Positions 14,302-23,114 of a stretch of 64,000 nucleotides of DNA are shown piece after piece. A program made the position numbers and the translations under genes. This DNA is from Pirellulaceae bacterium. GTDB lineage: Bacteria; Planctomycetota; Planctomycetia; Pirellulales; Pirellulaceae. How positions within the stretch are numbered: position 1 is the stretch's first letter; each line of letters opens with the position of its first letter. Under the pieces are notes generated by a model. That model saw nothing but the letters and a program-made list of their open reading frames with translations. It searched no databases and was not told the origin of the DNA. Where the stretch lies: positions 32,565 through 96,564 of the forward strand of contig JAHDXO010000043.1 in assembly GCA_023382975.1 (NCBI GenBank). Direction: 5' to 3'.

Positions 14302-15681
14302 TCAACCCCCGCGGCTCTTCCAGACTCGCAGGGCACGGACCTGCGGTCCGACTCCGAAGCTGCTGATCGCAAAGGTTTGCTTGCGGTCCGGCGCTAAGGG
14401 GTAGGACAGCTCGGTGTCGATCCGCAGTTCCTGATCGACCCAGACTCGCAGTTGCGCGCCGCGTTTCTCGACTCGCAGCGTGTGATCCTGCTCCGTTGAG
14501 ATGGGCCGCGGATCCTGCGCCAGCAGCGTTGCTTCGACCGGATAGATGCTGTCCACGTTGATCCCGTTGGGATAGTTCGGGGCGATGAAGATGATGCGAT
14601 AACCCTGAAAGCTGTCACCATCAACCGACAGGCCCATCGACCACGGCTCGCCAGCAGCCACATCGACCTCGATCGCCACGTCACCGCCGACGGGCTCGGC
14701 CCAACGCGTGACCAACAGTCCGTGCTCGCCGAACACTTGCCGCGAGTCCACAAAACGCAAGCTCCCGTCTTCCAGTCGGACGCCGCCAGGCGCAGGCACG
14801 ATCTTCCGCTGGGCGGTGTGCAGACTCGGACTGTCGCAGTACACCGTCTCCAGTTGCGGCGGCATGGATTGCAAGGTGCTGAAGTCGAGGTCGCAGACCG
14901 GCTGCCACGCTTGCACCCCTTGGATGTTCGCCGTGCTGGCTTCCCCGGCGGCTACCTCGACGCTCCGCCCCCCGGCCGTCCAACGCACGCGGCCTTCGAG
15001 GACTCGCACCCGCGATTCGACCGGCGTCGCAAGCAACTCGAAAGCCGTCCCGAGCACCGTCAATTCCGCGTGTGGAGTCTGAAAGACCAGGGGCTGGCCC
15101 GGTGGCTGTTCCGTCACTTCGCAGTGCATCACGCCCGTCCTCAGTTGAACCTGGCGTGCGGCTTTTTCTTGAACGAAGCCGACGTCGGTCGAGCCGCCCA
15201 CGCGGATGCTGGTCCCGTCGGCCAAGTGCAGTTGTACCGAGGCATTCGGGCCGGTCAGCAGACGTTCGCCGGACCGGATCCGCCCGCCCGCGTCGGCTGG
15301 GATTCGCTGGCCGTCACGCAGGATCTGCACTTCCCCACTCGCCGACGTGATGGCTGGCTGCAGCCCATCCGTCGGCGAGACTACCCACACCACCAGCGCC
15401 GCCGTGGCTGCCAGGGCGAGCACGGCGACGCCGACCGCTCGCCAGCCCACACGCCTGCGACGCTGCCCCGCGGGCGGCTCCAGGGCGGCGAGGACACCGT
15501 GGGCGGAACGCAGCAGCGCGTGCATCTGGCAGTAATCGAGGTACAGGCGGCGGGCTTCGGGCTCCTCGCGCACCAACTGGGCCAAGCGGCGCCGCTCCGC
15601 GTCGTCCAGTGCGGCGTCGGTCATCGCGCCCAGCAAGCCTGCCATCTCGCGCAGGACATCTTGTTCCGGAGTGGCCATCAA
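14302..15681 (-). CDS. FecR-domain anti-sigma-like membrane protein with LamG-like C-terminus
   Basis: A 459-residue protein. The N-terminal cytoplasmic part (about 1-70, with EPEARRLYLDYCQMHALL) is typical of planctomycete FecR proteins. One membrane span follows (about 80-105, VAVLALAATAALVVWVV). The FecR domain is about 115-250 (ASGEVQILRDGQ, VLGTAFEL, VLEGRVRW), and the C-terminus looks concanavalin/LamG-like. It overlaps the upstream sigma gene by four bases, so the two are coupled and the protein probably controls that sigma factor in response to an envelope signal. The signal is unknown. Confidence 0.85.
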   Translation of the reverse strand: MMATPEQDVLREMAGLLGAMTDAALDDAERRRLAQLVREEPEARRLYLDYCQMHALLRSAHGVLAALEPPAGQRRRRVGWRAVGVAVLALAATAALVVWVVSPTDGLQPAITSASGEVQILRDGQRIPADAGGRIRSGERLLTGPNASVQLHLADGTSIRVGGSTDVGFVQEKAARQVQLRTGVMHCEVTEQPPGQPLVFQTPHAELTVLGTAFELLATPVESRVRVLEGRVRWTAGGRSVEVAAGEASTANIQGVQAWQPVCDLDFSTLQSMPPQLETVYCDSPSLHTAQRKIVPAPGGVRLEDGSLRFVDSRQVFGEHGLLVTRWAEPVGGDVAIEVDVAAGEPWSMGLSVDGDSFQGYRIIFIAPNYPNGINVDSIYPVEATLLAQDPRPISTEQDHTLRVEKRGAQLRVWVDQELRIDTELSYPLAPDRKQTFAISSFGVGPQVRALRVWKSRGG

Positions 15682-16208
15682 TTCGCCCCTCCTTCCGCCA
15701 AGCGACTCACACAGTCGATCAGCGTACGGCGCACCCGAAACAGCGTCTGGGCCACCGCATTGGCGGTTCGGCGGACGCTGTCCGCAATGGCCTGGAGCGA
15801 CAAGCCGTCAGCGTATCGTTGACGCAGCAACCCGCGCTGGGCCTCCGGCAACTTCTCCAAGCACGCCGTCAGACGCTCCTGCCGCTCTACGTAGGTTTCG
15901 TCAACGGCTCTTGCCGCTGGATCGAGCACTGCCAGCAGTTCGTCGTCGAACACCAGTCGATCCCGCAACTGCCGCTGTCGGTGCGCCATCACCTGGAAAT
16001 GGGCGATGCGAAACGCCCAGGCCCGGAAATTCGAACCCAACTGAAACTCCGCGGCGTTGCGCCACAGAACCAGATTGGCCTCCTGCAACACGTCGTTGGC
16101 ATGATCCGGATCGGCCAGCAGCGACAGGACATAGGCGTACAGCCGCCCCTGATGTTCGGTCATCAGTTGCACAAAGGTTTCCGAATTGTCGGACGAATCT
16201 TGGGCCAT
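15678..16208 (-). CDS. ECF-type RNA polymerase sigma factor (Planctomycetes family)
   Basis: A 176-residue sigma-70 family protein with region 2 (about 15-80: DHANDVLQEANLVLWRN, NFRAWAFRIAHFQV) and region 4 helix-turn-helix (about 115-165: EAQRGLLRQRYADGLSLQ, RRTANAVAQTLFRVRRTL). It matches the sigma family characteristic of Rhodopirellula and Verrucomicrobium. I use the ATG at 16208; the frame extends 14 codons further without support. The stop overlaps the FecR gene (ATGA). Confidence 0.9.
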   Translation of the reverse strand: MAQDSSDNSETFVQLMTEHQGRLYAYVLSLLADPDHANDVLQEANLVLWRNAAEFQLGSNFRAWAFRIAHFQVMAHRQRQLRDRLVFDDELLAVLDPAARAVDETYVERQERLTACLEKLPEAQRGLLRQRYADGLSLQAIADSVRRTANAVAQTLFRVRRTLIDCVSRLAEGGAN

Positions 16209-16300
16209 TGGCTCACTCCAACATGGAAATAGCGGAAGGGCCGAATCCATTACAGGAAATCTACGGCGATCCGGCCAGTCCCGTCACGAAGGACAACTTC

Positions 16301-16370
16301 GTAGGGCGGACTTCAGTCCGCCTGGGTGGACTAAGTATCCGCCTGGGTGGACTAAAGTCCACCCTACCAC
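16301..16370. repeat. REP-like composite, GGACT-TC-AGTCC family
   Basis: The segment starts with GTAGGGCGGACTTCAGTCCG, contains two further degenerate units (GGTGGACTAAGTATCC and GGTGGACTAAAGTCCACC), and ends in CCCTAC. The whole is bounded by an inverted GTAGGG/CCCTAC pair. It lies between the sigma gene promoter region and the 3' end of trpE. The remaining gap (16209-16565) shows no gene. Confidence 0.75.
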
Positions 16371-16565
16371 GCAAGCATGGTGTTATTGGACAAATGGTAA
16401 GCCGTCATTCGGGCCGTCATCCGAGTGCCGCCTTTGCATCGACGACGCTTCGCGAGAACGCCGTCACCAGCGGACGGGGCTGCTGGGGGCTGGGAGGGGG
16501 CCTGCGGCACGAGAATCGCATCGATGATGAGACACTGCCGTTGCCGGGGCGACCGGGGACAACCT

Positions 16566-18059
16566 TCAGCTCTGTTTGCATCGCTGCTGGGTGATCTCGA
16601 TCGCTTTCAGCAGTCCGTGGGCCTTGTTCAGGGTCTCTTGGTATTCGAGATTCGGCTGGCTGTCCGCGACGATTCCTGCGCCGGCTTGGACGTAGGCGCG
16701 GTCGCCCTGCACGACGATCGTTCGCAGCGCGATGCAGGTGTCCATGTTGCCGTGGTAGTCCAGATGCCCAACCGCGCCGGCATAGGGACCGCGGCGGTGC
16801 GGTTCCAGTGCGTCGATAATCTCCATTGCCCGCACCTTGGGCGCACCCGAAACCGTCCCGGCTGGCAGACAAGCTTGCAGCGCGTCGAAAGCGTCTCGAC
16901 CGGGCTGCAATTGGCCGGTGACGTTCGAGGTGATGTGCATCACGTGGCTGTAGCGTTCGATGACCATCACGTCGGACAGTTGCACGGTGCCGTAGCGGGC
17001 AACGCGGCCGACATCGTTGCGGCCTAGGTCGACCAACATCACGTGCTCGGCCCGTTCCTTGGGATCGGCCAGCAACTCGGCGGCTAGACGCTGATCCTCT
17101 TCTTCGGTCCGTCCGCGTCGGCGGGTTCCCGCCAGTGGGCGCACGGTGACTTTGCCGTCTACGACCCGGCACATGATTTCGGGCGAACTGCCGACCAGAG
17201 TCACGTCGCCCGTGCGCAGGAAGAACATGAACGGGCTGGGATTGACTACGCGGAGCGTGCGGTAGATCTCGAAGGGATCGGACTGGATCGGCACCTCCAG
17301 CCGCTGGCTGATGACAACCTGGAAGATATCGCCGGCGCGGATGTAATCGACGCAGCGGCGGACCGCGGACTCGAAATCCTCTTGCCGGAAATTCGACACG
17401 TACTCGATCTTGGCATCGCCGACGGTGCCGATGTCGGCGCAGTTCAGGCCCGTATCGCCCGATGACAGTTGCTCGACCAGCTCGTCCACTCGGCGGCAGG
17501 CTTCCCGGTAGACGTCATCGGCCCCGCCCGGCTTGGTCTGAGCCATCACGACCGCGTACATCGTCTTGTCGACGTTGTCGAAGACGACCATCCGGTCGTA
17601 GAAGCCGAAGGCCAGATCGGGCAAGTGACGGTCGTCGAGCGGCGCGTTGGGCAGATGCTCGGCGTACCGGACGACGTCGTAGCCCGCGTAGCCGACCGCG
17701 CCGCCCTCGAACGGCGGCAATTCGGGCAACCTCGCCGCACTGGCCGAGTACAATAGCCGGCGCAGTTCCTGCAAGGGATCGGCGGCTTGGAACGTCCGAC
17801 GGCCCTCCGCATCGGCCACGGTGACTTCGGTGCCGTAGGCCGCCAATTCCAGGAACGGATCGGCAGCCAAGAAACTGTAACGCCCCACCTTTTCGCCGCC
17901 GACCACGCTCTCGAACAAACACGCGCCTCCGCCCGAATCGATCTTGCGAAAGGCCGTCACCGGCGTCAGCGTATCGCTCACCAGACGCCGGTAGACCGGC
18001 ACCAATTGATACCGTTCGGCCAACTGCCGGAACGTTTCGAAGTCGGGAAGATGGTTCAT
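16566..18059 (-). CDS. trpE: Anthranilate synthase component I
   Basis: A 497-residue chorismate-utilising enzyme that makes anthranilate for tryptophan synthesis with a glutaminase partner. Family signatures are clear: GDIFQVVISQRLEVP, NPSPFMFFLRTGD, VGSSPEIMCRV, RPLAGTRRRG, LVDLGRNDVGRVA, LPAGTVSGAPKVRAMEII and AGAGIVADSQP. The N-terminal half has the TrpE/PabB regulatory fold (FLAADPFLELA). The ATG at 18059 fits the family start; a 70-codon upstream extension is unsupported. It lies eight bases after a DUF1080 gene. No trpG is adjacent. TrpE is preferred over PabB on overall motif pattern. Confidence 0.9.
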   Translation of the reverse strand: MNHLPDFETFRQLAERYQLVPVYRRLVSDTLTPVTAFRKIDSGGGACLFESVVGGEKVGRYSFLAADPFLELAAYGTEVTVADAEGRRTFQAADPLQELRRLLYSASAARLPELPPFEGGAVGYAGYDVVRYAEHLPNAPLDDRHLPDLAFGFYDRMVVFDNVDKTMYAVVMAQTKPGGADDVYREACRRVDELVEQLSSGDTGLNCADIGTVGDAKIEYVSNFRQEDFESAVRRCVDYIRAGDIFQVVISQRLEVPIQSDPFEIYRTLRVVNPSPFMFFLRTGDVTLVGSSPEIMCRVVDGKVTVRPLAGTRRRGRTEEEDQRLAAELLADPKERAEHVMLVDLGRNDVGRVARYGTVQLSDVMVIERYSHVMHITSNVTGQLQPGRDAFDALQACLPAGTVSGAPKVRAMEIIDALEPHRRGPYAGAVGHLDYHGNMDTCIALRTIVVQGDRAYVQAGAGIVADSQPNLEYQETLNKAHGLLKAIEITQQRCKQS

Positions 18060-18067
18060 GGACCCGG

Positions 18068-18739
18068 TCACTTCTCCGTCAGGTCCTTGATGGCCAGATT
18101 GCGCCACCGCACTTCGTAAGGGCCGGTTTCCTTCTTGATTCCGTGTACCTGCAGACCGATAAAGCCGCTGGGCATGTTGCTCTTCTCGTCGACCAGATCG
18201 GCCACCGGAACGTCGTTTACCCAAGTCTTGATCGACTTGCCGACGGCCCGTACGCGGTACTTGTTCCACTCGCCCTTCTTAAACGCCTCATTGGCGGCCG
18301 GATTCGAGCGGTCCTCGCTCAGCCAGCCGGTGTCCAATGCCTCTCCGTAGATGTACCCGGCGGTGCCATTGGTGGCGATCTCGACCTGCGGGCCGTGAAC
18401 GCGGCTGTTCTTGATCTCCGGCTTGCTGACCGAGCGGATTTGCACGCCGGAATTCAAGGCGTCGTCCACCTTGACTTCGAACGTCATTTCGAAATCGCCG
18501 TATTCCTTCTCGCTGCACAGAAACGAATTCGGGCTGCCTTCCGTTGTCTTGCCGACAATGCAACCATCCTCGACTCGATAGGTAGCGGTGCCGTTCCGCT
18601 GAATCCAGCCATCGAGTGTCTTGCCGTCGAACATCGACACCCAACCATCCTCGGCAGGCTCAGCCGCCTGGGCCGCAGCGCCCGGCATTTGGGCCACGAT
18701 CCCGATCAGGGCCATCAAACAGATCGCACCGCTCTTCAT
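18068..18739 (-). CDS. Secreted DUF1080 protein (3-keto-disaccharide hydrolase type)
   Basis: A 223-residue exported protein: signal peptide 1-25 (ending AAAQAAE), then one DUF1080/concanavalin-like domain with W-x-SMFDGKTLDGW, YGDFEMTFEVKV, NSGVQIRS and WNKYRVRAVG. The family, greatly expanded in planctomycetes, cleaves 3-keto-glycosides or binds glycans. It is followed within eight bases by trpE; the pairing has no obvious metabolic logic. Confidence 0.88.
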   Translation of the reverse strand: MKSGAICLMALIGIVAQMPGAAAQAAEPAEDGWVSMFDGKTLDGWIQRNGTATYRVEDGCIVGKTTEGSPNSFLCSEKEYGDFEMTFEVKVDDALNSGVQIRSVSKPEIKNSRVHGPQVEIATNGTAGYIYGEALDTGWLSEDRSNPAANEAFKKGEWNKYRVRAVGKSIKTWVNDVPVADLVDEKSNMPSGFIGLQVHGIKKETGPYEVRWRNLAIKDLTEK

Positions 18740-18813
18740 GGTTTGCTACTCCTTGGTGAAAAAGTTGGTTCGTATCGTCATTTCCTTGGTCTTAGTCTGC
18801 AAGTCGTTTCTCG

Positions 18814-19788
18814 TCAACCGGCTTCGGAGTGGAGCAGAGCGAACGCTTTCTTCATGGCCGCGGCGGTGGCTTCGACCGCGGCTTCGTTGTCCAAGGCGTT
18901 CAGTTCCCGATTGAACGGCTCGGCTCGCACCGGCCCGTCGTACCCGATATCGACCAGCGCCGTCAAAAACGCGCGCAGATCGATCACGCCGGTCGCCGCG
19001 GGCAATTCGCGGCTGTTGTCGCGCTGCTGGTCCACCGCGATACCCGCCGGGGCGTCGTTCAAATCGCAGGCGACCACATCCCGGTTTTGCAGACTGCGCA
19101 GATCGTCGGCCGTCTCGCCCGCCGTGTACCAATGCCAACTGTCCAGGACGAAACCGACGTTGGGCTGAGCGATCTCGGCGAGCAGGTCCTTCATTTCGGC
19201 CATCGAGTGAATGAACGGGAAACGCGAGCCGGTCCACGACGTCTTCGGTCCGACGTACTCCAAACCGAAACGCTGTCCACAGTCGCCCAGGATCTTGGCG
19301 ATCTCGCGAAGCCGCGCCGCGTGCTGGCGGAAATTCTGGATGTAGGTCAGTTCCTGATGACTGGGGCCGATCCATGTGCTGACCCGCGAGACGCCCGCGA
19401 GTTGCAGAGCTTTCGCGAGTTGCGGCAAGGCTTTCAGTTCCGTTCGAAAAGTGGTCTCGTCGCGGCGAAAGTTGACAGGCAATCCAGCCGCACCCCAGAC
19501 CAAACGTTTGGCTCGCAAATCGCCCAACAGTTCGTCCAACTGGCCGTCGGTCAATTCGGCCAAGAACTGGGGCGACGGAGCGACCGACTCGAAGCCGTGC
19601 GCGTGGGCCAATCGGATGGCCTCGCGCTGATCGGCGTTGACGCCAATGGCGCCGCACACGAGATCCATCGTGAACTGTCGCCGGGACTCGGCCGCAGCCA
19701 CTTCGCCCGCCCAGCGCGCCATGCTGGTCGCCACCGCGATGGCCACGCCGCCGCGCCGCAGAAATACTCGTCGGGAAATGGACGTCAT
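18814..19788 (-). CDS. Tat-exported sugar phosphate isomerase/epimerase (TIM barrel)
   Basis: A 324-residue protein whose ATG at 19788 begins a twin-arginine signal (SISRRVFLRRGGVAIAVA). The mature part is an AP-endonuclease-2/xylose-isomerase-like TIM barrel with metal-site motifs such as FGLEYVGPK, NVGFVLDSWHW and VVACDLNDAP. A 60-codon upstream extension lacks a start signal. It lies 74 bp upstream of the DUF1080 gene on the same strand, suggesting a small secreted carbohydrate-processing operon. Substrate unknown. Confidence 0.85.
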   Translation of the reverse strand: MTSISRRVFLRRGGVAIAVATSMARWAGEVAAAESRRQFTMDLVCGAIGVNADQREAIRLAHAHGFESVAPSPQFLAELTDGQLDELLGDLRAKRLVWGAAGLPVNFRRDETTFRTELKALPQLAKALQLAGVSRVSTWIGPSHQELTYIQNFRQHAARLREIAKILGDCGQRFGLEYVGPKTSWTGSRFPFIHSMAEMKDLLAEIAQPNVGFVLDSWHWYTAGETADDLRSLQNRDVVACDLNDAPAGIAVDQQRDNSRELPAATGVIDLRAFLTALVDIGYDGPVRAEPFNRELNALDNEAAVEATAAAMKKAFALLHSEAG

Positions 19789-20062
19789 CGCAATGCTCCT
19801 GGGATGCACGGAAAACCGCCAGAACTTGAGGAATGAAGATTCTAAACCGCCGTTGGCCCGCGAAACACGGGGCAAACTGGGGATCGGCAAGAAAATCATC
19901 CCGCGGATCCGAAAACCCAAGCGAATCCTGTCCCACAGTACGAGATGGTGGTCCTTGCGGGACACCAACCCAACCGGATAGAGTAGAGAACGCTCTGACC
20001 GGGACTGCGAGTAGCGGAATCAGTCTCCGGGCAGCGTCGTTCGTTTCCTAGAAGGAGCCAAG

Positions 20063-21235
20063 GTGACCTCCCGCGAACCAGATGCCTGCATTGACGTGTC
20101 GTTCTCCGTGCCTTTCACGCATCGACTGCGGTTTACCGACGACGTCTTGGGTGCCGATCAACACGTCCTGGCCGAACTACTCGAACCGTCGCCGGGCCAA
20201 AGGGCGCGAGTCCAGTTATGGATCGACCAAAACGTGGCAGAAGCTCAGCCGGATCTCTTGGATCGCCTTGCCACTTTCTCTCGGCATCACCAGGACAGGC
20301 TGGAAGTCGAGTCGCCCGTTCAGGTGGTTCCTGGCGGTGAGGCGATCAAGAACGACTTGCAGGTGATCGTGCGGATGCTGGACGCCATGAACGCCGCCAA
20401 TTTGGACCGCCGCAGCTATGTGGTGGTGATCGGCGGCGGGGCGGTTCTGGACGCCGTGGGATTTGCGGCGGCGATCGCGCATCGAGGGATTCGTCTGGTG
20501 CGATTGCCCTCGTCCACGCTCGGACAGGGCGATTCGGGGGTCGGCGTCAAGAACGGCGTCAATTTGTATCGCAAGAAAAACTGGTTGGGTGCATTCGCCG
20601 TGCCGTGGGGAGTGATCAACGACGCCCGCATGTTACAGTCGCTCAGCGACCGGGATTTCGTCTGCGGGTTCTCCGAAGCGGTCAAAGTGTCGATGCTGAA
20701 GGACACCGCGATGTTTGACGAACTGTGCGCCGTCGCTCGCCAAGTCCGCCAGCGCGACATGCGAGCGGCGTGGCCGATGATCCGGCGCTCGGCTCGACTG
20801 CATCTGGACCACATCACGCAGGGCGGCGATCCGTTCGAGATGCTGGAAGCCCGGCCGTTGGATTTCGGACATTGGTCGGCCCATCGGCTGGAATCGATGA
20901 CCGGGTTCCGCATCCGGCATGGTGAAGCGGTGGCCATCGGAGTCGCGATCGACACCGTCTATTCGTCGCTCACTCAAGGTCTGCCAGCCGCCGATGCCGA
21001 CCGGGTACTTCATTGCCTGCGGGATTTGGGCTTGCCGCTCAGCGATCCGGCCCTCGCCGAGACGGATGAACTGTTTCGCGGGCTGGAGGAATTCCGCCAG
21101 CATCTGGGCGGGCAGTTCACGCTGACGCTGGTCAGCGCCATCGGCCGCAGTGTCGATGTTCACGAAATCGACCACGTACGCATGAAGCAGGCCATCCAGC
21201 AAGTCGCCCAGTTCGCCAACCGCGAGGCGTCGTAG
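20063..21235 (+). CDS. Sugar-phosphate cyclase of the 3-dehydroquinate synthase family, EboD-like
   Basis: A 390-residue protein starting at GTG with AGGAG at 20052-20056. It keeps the NAD-binding signature (VVVIGGGAVLDAVGFAAAI) and metal-site His residues (HGEAVAIG, DFGHWSAH). The loop DSGVGVKNGVNLYRKKNW differs from classical AroB, where SSVGGKTGIN is expected; this variant is what I know from EboD proteins of the ebo clusters. No other ebo gene is adjacent. The alternative is an ordinary AroB of the shikimate pathway. Confidence 0.8.
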   Translation: MTSREPDACIDVSFSVPFTHRLRFTDDVLGADQHVLAELLEPSPGQRARVQLWIDQNVAEAQPDLLDRLATFSRHHQDRLEVESPVQVVPGGEAIKNDLQVIVRMLDAMNAANLDRRSYVVVIGGGAVLDAVGFAAAIAHRGIRLVRLPSSTLGQGDSGVGVKNGVNLYRKKNWLGAFAVPWGVINDARMLQSLSDRDFVCGFSEAVKVSMLKDTAMFDELCAVARQVRQRDMRAAWPMIRRSARLHLDHITQGGDPFEMLEARPLDFGHWSAHRLESMTGFRIRHGEAVAIGVAIDTVYSSLTQGLPAADADRVLHCLRDLGLPLSDPALAETDELFRGLEEFRQHLGGQFTLTLVSAIGRSVDVHEIDHVRMKQAIQQVAQFANREAS

Positions 21236-21279
21236 ACGGCTGCGTGCGGAGAGTGCGAGAGAACAGCCCTTCTGCGAAG

Positions 21280-21309
21280 TTGGCAAAACATCCGGCTACC
21301 GGGTAGACT
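21280..21309 (+). promoter_or_regulatory. Possible sigma-70 promoter of the HEAT gene
   Basis: TTGGCA (21280-21285) and TAGACT (21304-21309) are separated by 18 bp, 38 bp before the ATG at 21347. Moderate match. Confidence 0.35.
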
Positions 21310-21346
21310 GAACGAAACACTCGTTCTCGACCCACGAGGTGACTCC

Positions 21347-22438
21347 ATGCTGTTTCGGCCCGTTTGCTTTGCCTGCGTTCTTCTGGCTGTTTCTGCCACA
21401 AGCTGTATGGCCGGCGATGCTCCGCTCGAGATTCACACACGGGCGGATCTCGAGGCAGCCATCGCCCGTTTGAGCAACGCAGAAACCAAGTTGTCGGCTC
21501 TGGAAGCGTTGATTTCGTTCGGCTCGTTGCGTGTGTTTCAAGGTGGCTCGGTGTTCGGTTCGACGGGGGATGCCGAGAAGGATGCGCTGATCCAAAGGGC
21601 AGCCGACGCTGTGGCAAAGAGCGCCGACTTCGAAACCATCCGCGCGGCCATCCACTCGTCAAGCGAGAATCTGCAATATTGGGCACTGTTCCGTTTTCCC
21701 ATGCCGCCGTTCGAGGACGGTCATCCTTGGGAAGACCTGCTTTCTCGGTTGCGTCAACTGGCTCGGTCCGATGCTCCGCAGATTCGCGAATCGGCGCAGA
21801 ACCGGCTCTCGTTTTTCTCCGGACAACGGGAGTTTCTCGCCGAATGTCTGGCGGTGGAGACTTCGGCGTCGAACCTGATGAAACTGCTTTACCACCTGGA
21901 TCGATCGCAGTATCGACGGCAGACGAGCGAGCGGATCGCAGCGCTCCTGCACCACGCGGATCCGGAGGTTCGCAAGAGCGCCCTGGGTTTCGTGGGATTC
22001 AACTCGCAACGGGCCGCGATGTGGCAGATCGAGTTCCACGCCGAGGTGTTGAACCAAGTGCTGGTGCTTTCGCGTTCGGAGTCCACCGCGGAGCGCAGTT
22101 CCGCCGTCTACGCACTGAGCGACTTGGACAGTCAGAGTCATCTGCGCGGGCAGAAGCCCGGCGCGATTCGCGCGAGACTGATCGAGTTGGCCGACGACCC
22201 TTCGACGGACGTGCGTTGGCAAGTTGCCTGGGCGCTGCGCGCCCACGCAGAGGATACGGAGGGCCGAGCCGCATTGGTCCGTCTGCTGCGAGACGAATCG
22301 CCGCGGGTACAATACTTCGCCATTCTGGCTTCGGGGCCGGAACACCACATCGGCGAACTTCGCGAACTCGCCTCGTGCTCGGACGCGGAGGTGGCGGAAT
22401 ACGCGGCGGGCAAACTGCGGCAGTTGGAACCACGGTAG
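21347..22438 (+). CDS. Secreted HEAT-repeat protein
   Basis: A 363-residue protein with GAGGTG before the ATG, a signal peptide (about 1-23, ending SCMAG), and helical repeats in the second half (VRKSALGFVGF, ERSSAVYALSDL, VRWQVAWALRAHA). No catalytic motif is seen. A second long frame (21364-22458) over the same DNA is a shadow: its protein is Arg/Gly-rich without repeat periodicity. Confidence 0.75.
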   Translation: MLFRPVCFACVLLAVSATSCMAGDAPLEIHTRADLEAAIARLSNAETKLSALEALISFGSLRVFQGGSVFGSTGDAEKDALIQRAADAVAKSADFETIRAAIHSSSENLQYWALFRFPMPPFEDGHPWEDLLSRLRQLARSDAPQIRESAQNRLSFFSGQREFLAECLAVETSASNLMKLLYHLDRSQYRRQTSERIAALLHHADPEVRKSALGFVGFNSQRAAMWQIEFHAEVLNQVLVLSRSESTAERSSAVYALSDLDSQSHLRGQKPGAIRARLIELADDPSTDVRWQVAWALRAHAEDTEGRAALVRLLRDESPRVQYFAILASGPEHHIGELRELASCSDAEVAEYAAGKLRQLEPR

Positions 22439-22524
22439 CCCTGAGGCCCGGTGAATGAACTCGTGACGCGTTTTGCGGACGAGGGCGGGAGCATCCCCCA
22501 CGAAAAAATCCGCCGAAAAAAGGC

Positions 22525-22552
22525 TTGACTTGGTTGCGGCAGTCGACATAAT
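22525..22552 (+). promoter_or_regulatory. Sigma-70-like promoter
   Basis: TTGACT (22525-22530) and CATAAT (22547-22552) are separated by 16 bp. This is one of the best promoter matches in the window, yet no intact gene follows for about 560 bp. Confidence 0.5.
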
Positions 22553-22645
22553 GATGGATGAACGCTCGTTCGTTTGTGCTCTCTCCTTCCTTACCATTTC
22601 AGCTTATGGGAGGGCAGTTATGCAAGTTCCACCGGGCTTTCTGGA

Positions 22646-22880
22646 ATGAGGGGCAAGTCGATTGGCTTGTTCCTCGAAGGATTGGCGTTTTGGGTTCTGA
22701 TCCGCGGAAGCAATCCCCGCGAAAGCTGACCCGGCTTCTGCCGCGATTGCCATCCGCGAGCCTCTAACTGTCGAACGTTTCCAGACGTATCTCAACATGC
22801 GAGAATCCGCCTTCGTTCGACTGTCGAAGGCGCGAGTCTTCGATGATTCGCTGGTGGAAGAGGGTAGCGTCCCGCAGTAA
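22646..22880 (+). pseudogene. Possible decayed small gene
   Basis: A frame from the ATG at 22646 reads MRGKSIGLFLEGLAFWVLI and stops at 22727-22729. A one-base frame change near 22715 joins it to an open stretch with coding-like composition (EPLTVERFQTYLNM, LSKARVFDDSLVEEGSVPQ) ending at 22880. A strong ribosome site (GGGAGGG) precedes a nearby ATG at 22620 that gives only nine codons. I do not recognise the product. The remaining part of the 22439-23114 gap has no supported gene. Confidence 0.25.
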
Positions 22881-23014
22881 CACGCACTCGACGATTCGCT
22901 CACGGCTCGGTCCGTGATGACGACGCGAGATAAGCCCATCAGGGGTGTTGCTCGACGGACCCTGGCCGATCGGCGGATTGTGACGACTCGATTCTCTCCG
23001 TTCGAAACCTTTCG

Positions 23015-23051
23015 GCCCTCGCCGTGCTTCTTCACGACGAGGGCTTTTTTT
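23015..23051 (+). terminator. Rho-independent terminator
   Basis: The stem GCCCTCG (23015-23021) pairs with CGAGGGC (23038-23044) and is followed by seven T residues. It ends the transcription unit that begins at the 22525 promoter, upstream of rmlB. Confidence 0.75.
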
Positions 23052-23114
23052 GTTGGCTGGCCGTCGCTGGGAGCGTACTTGAAATGACCCTGGATTGATC
23101 TAAGCTGGGGCTCT

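Noticed and set aside
21364..22458. 364-codon plus-strand frame over the HEAT gene
   Set aside because: Its translation is Arg/Gly/Ser-rich with no repeats; the other frame has a signal peptide and HEAT periodicity.
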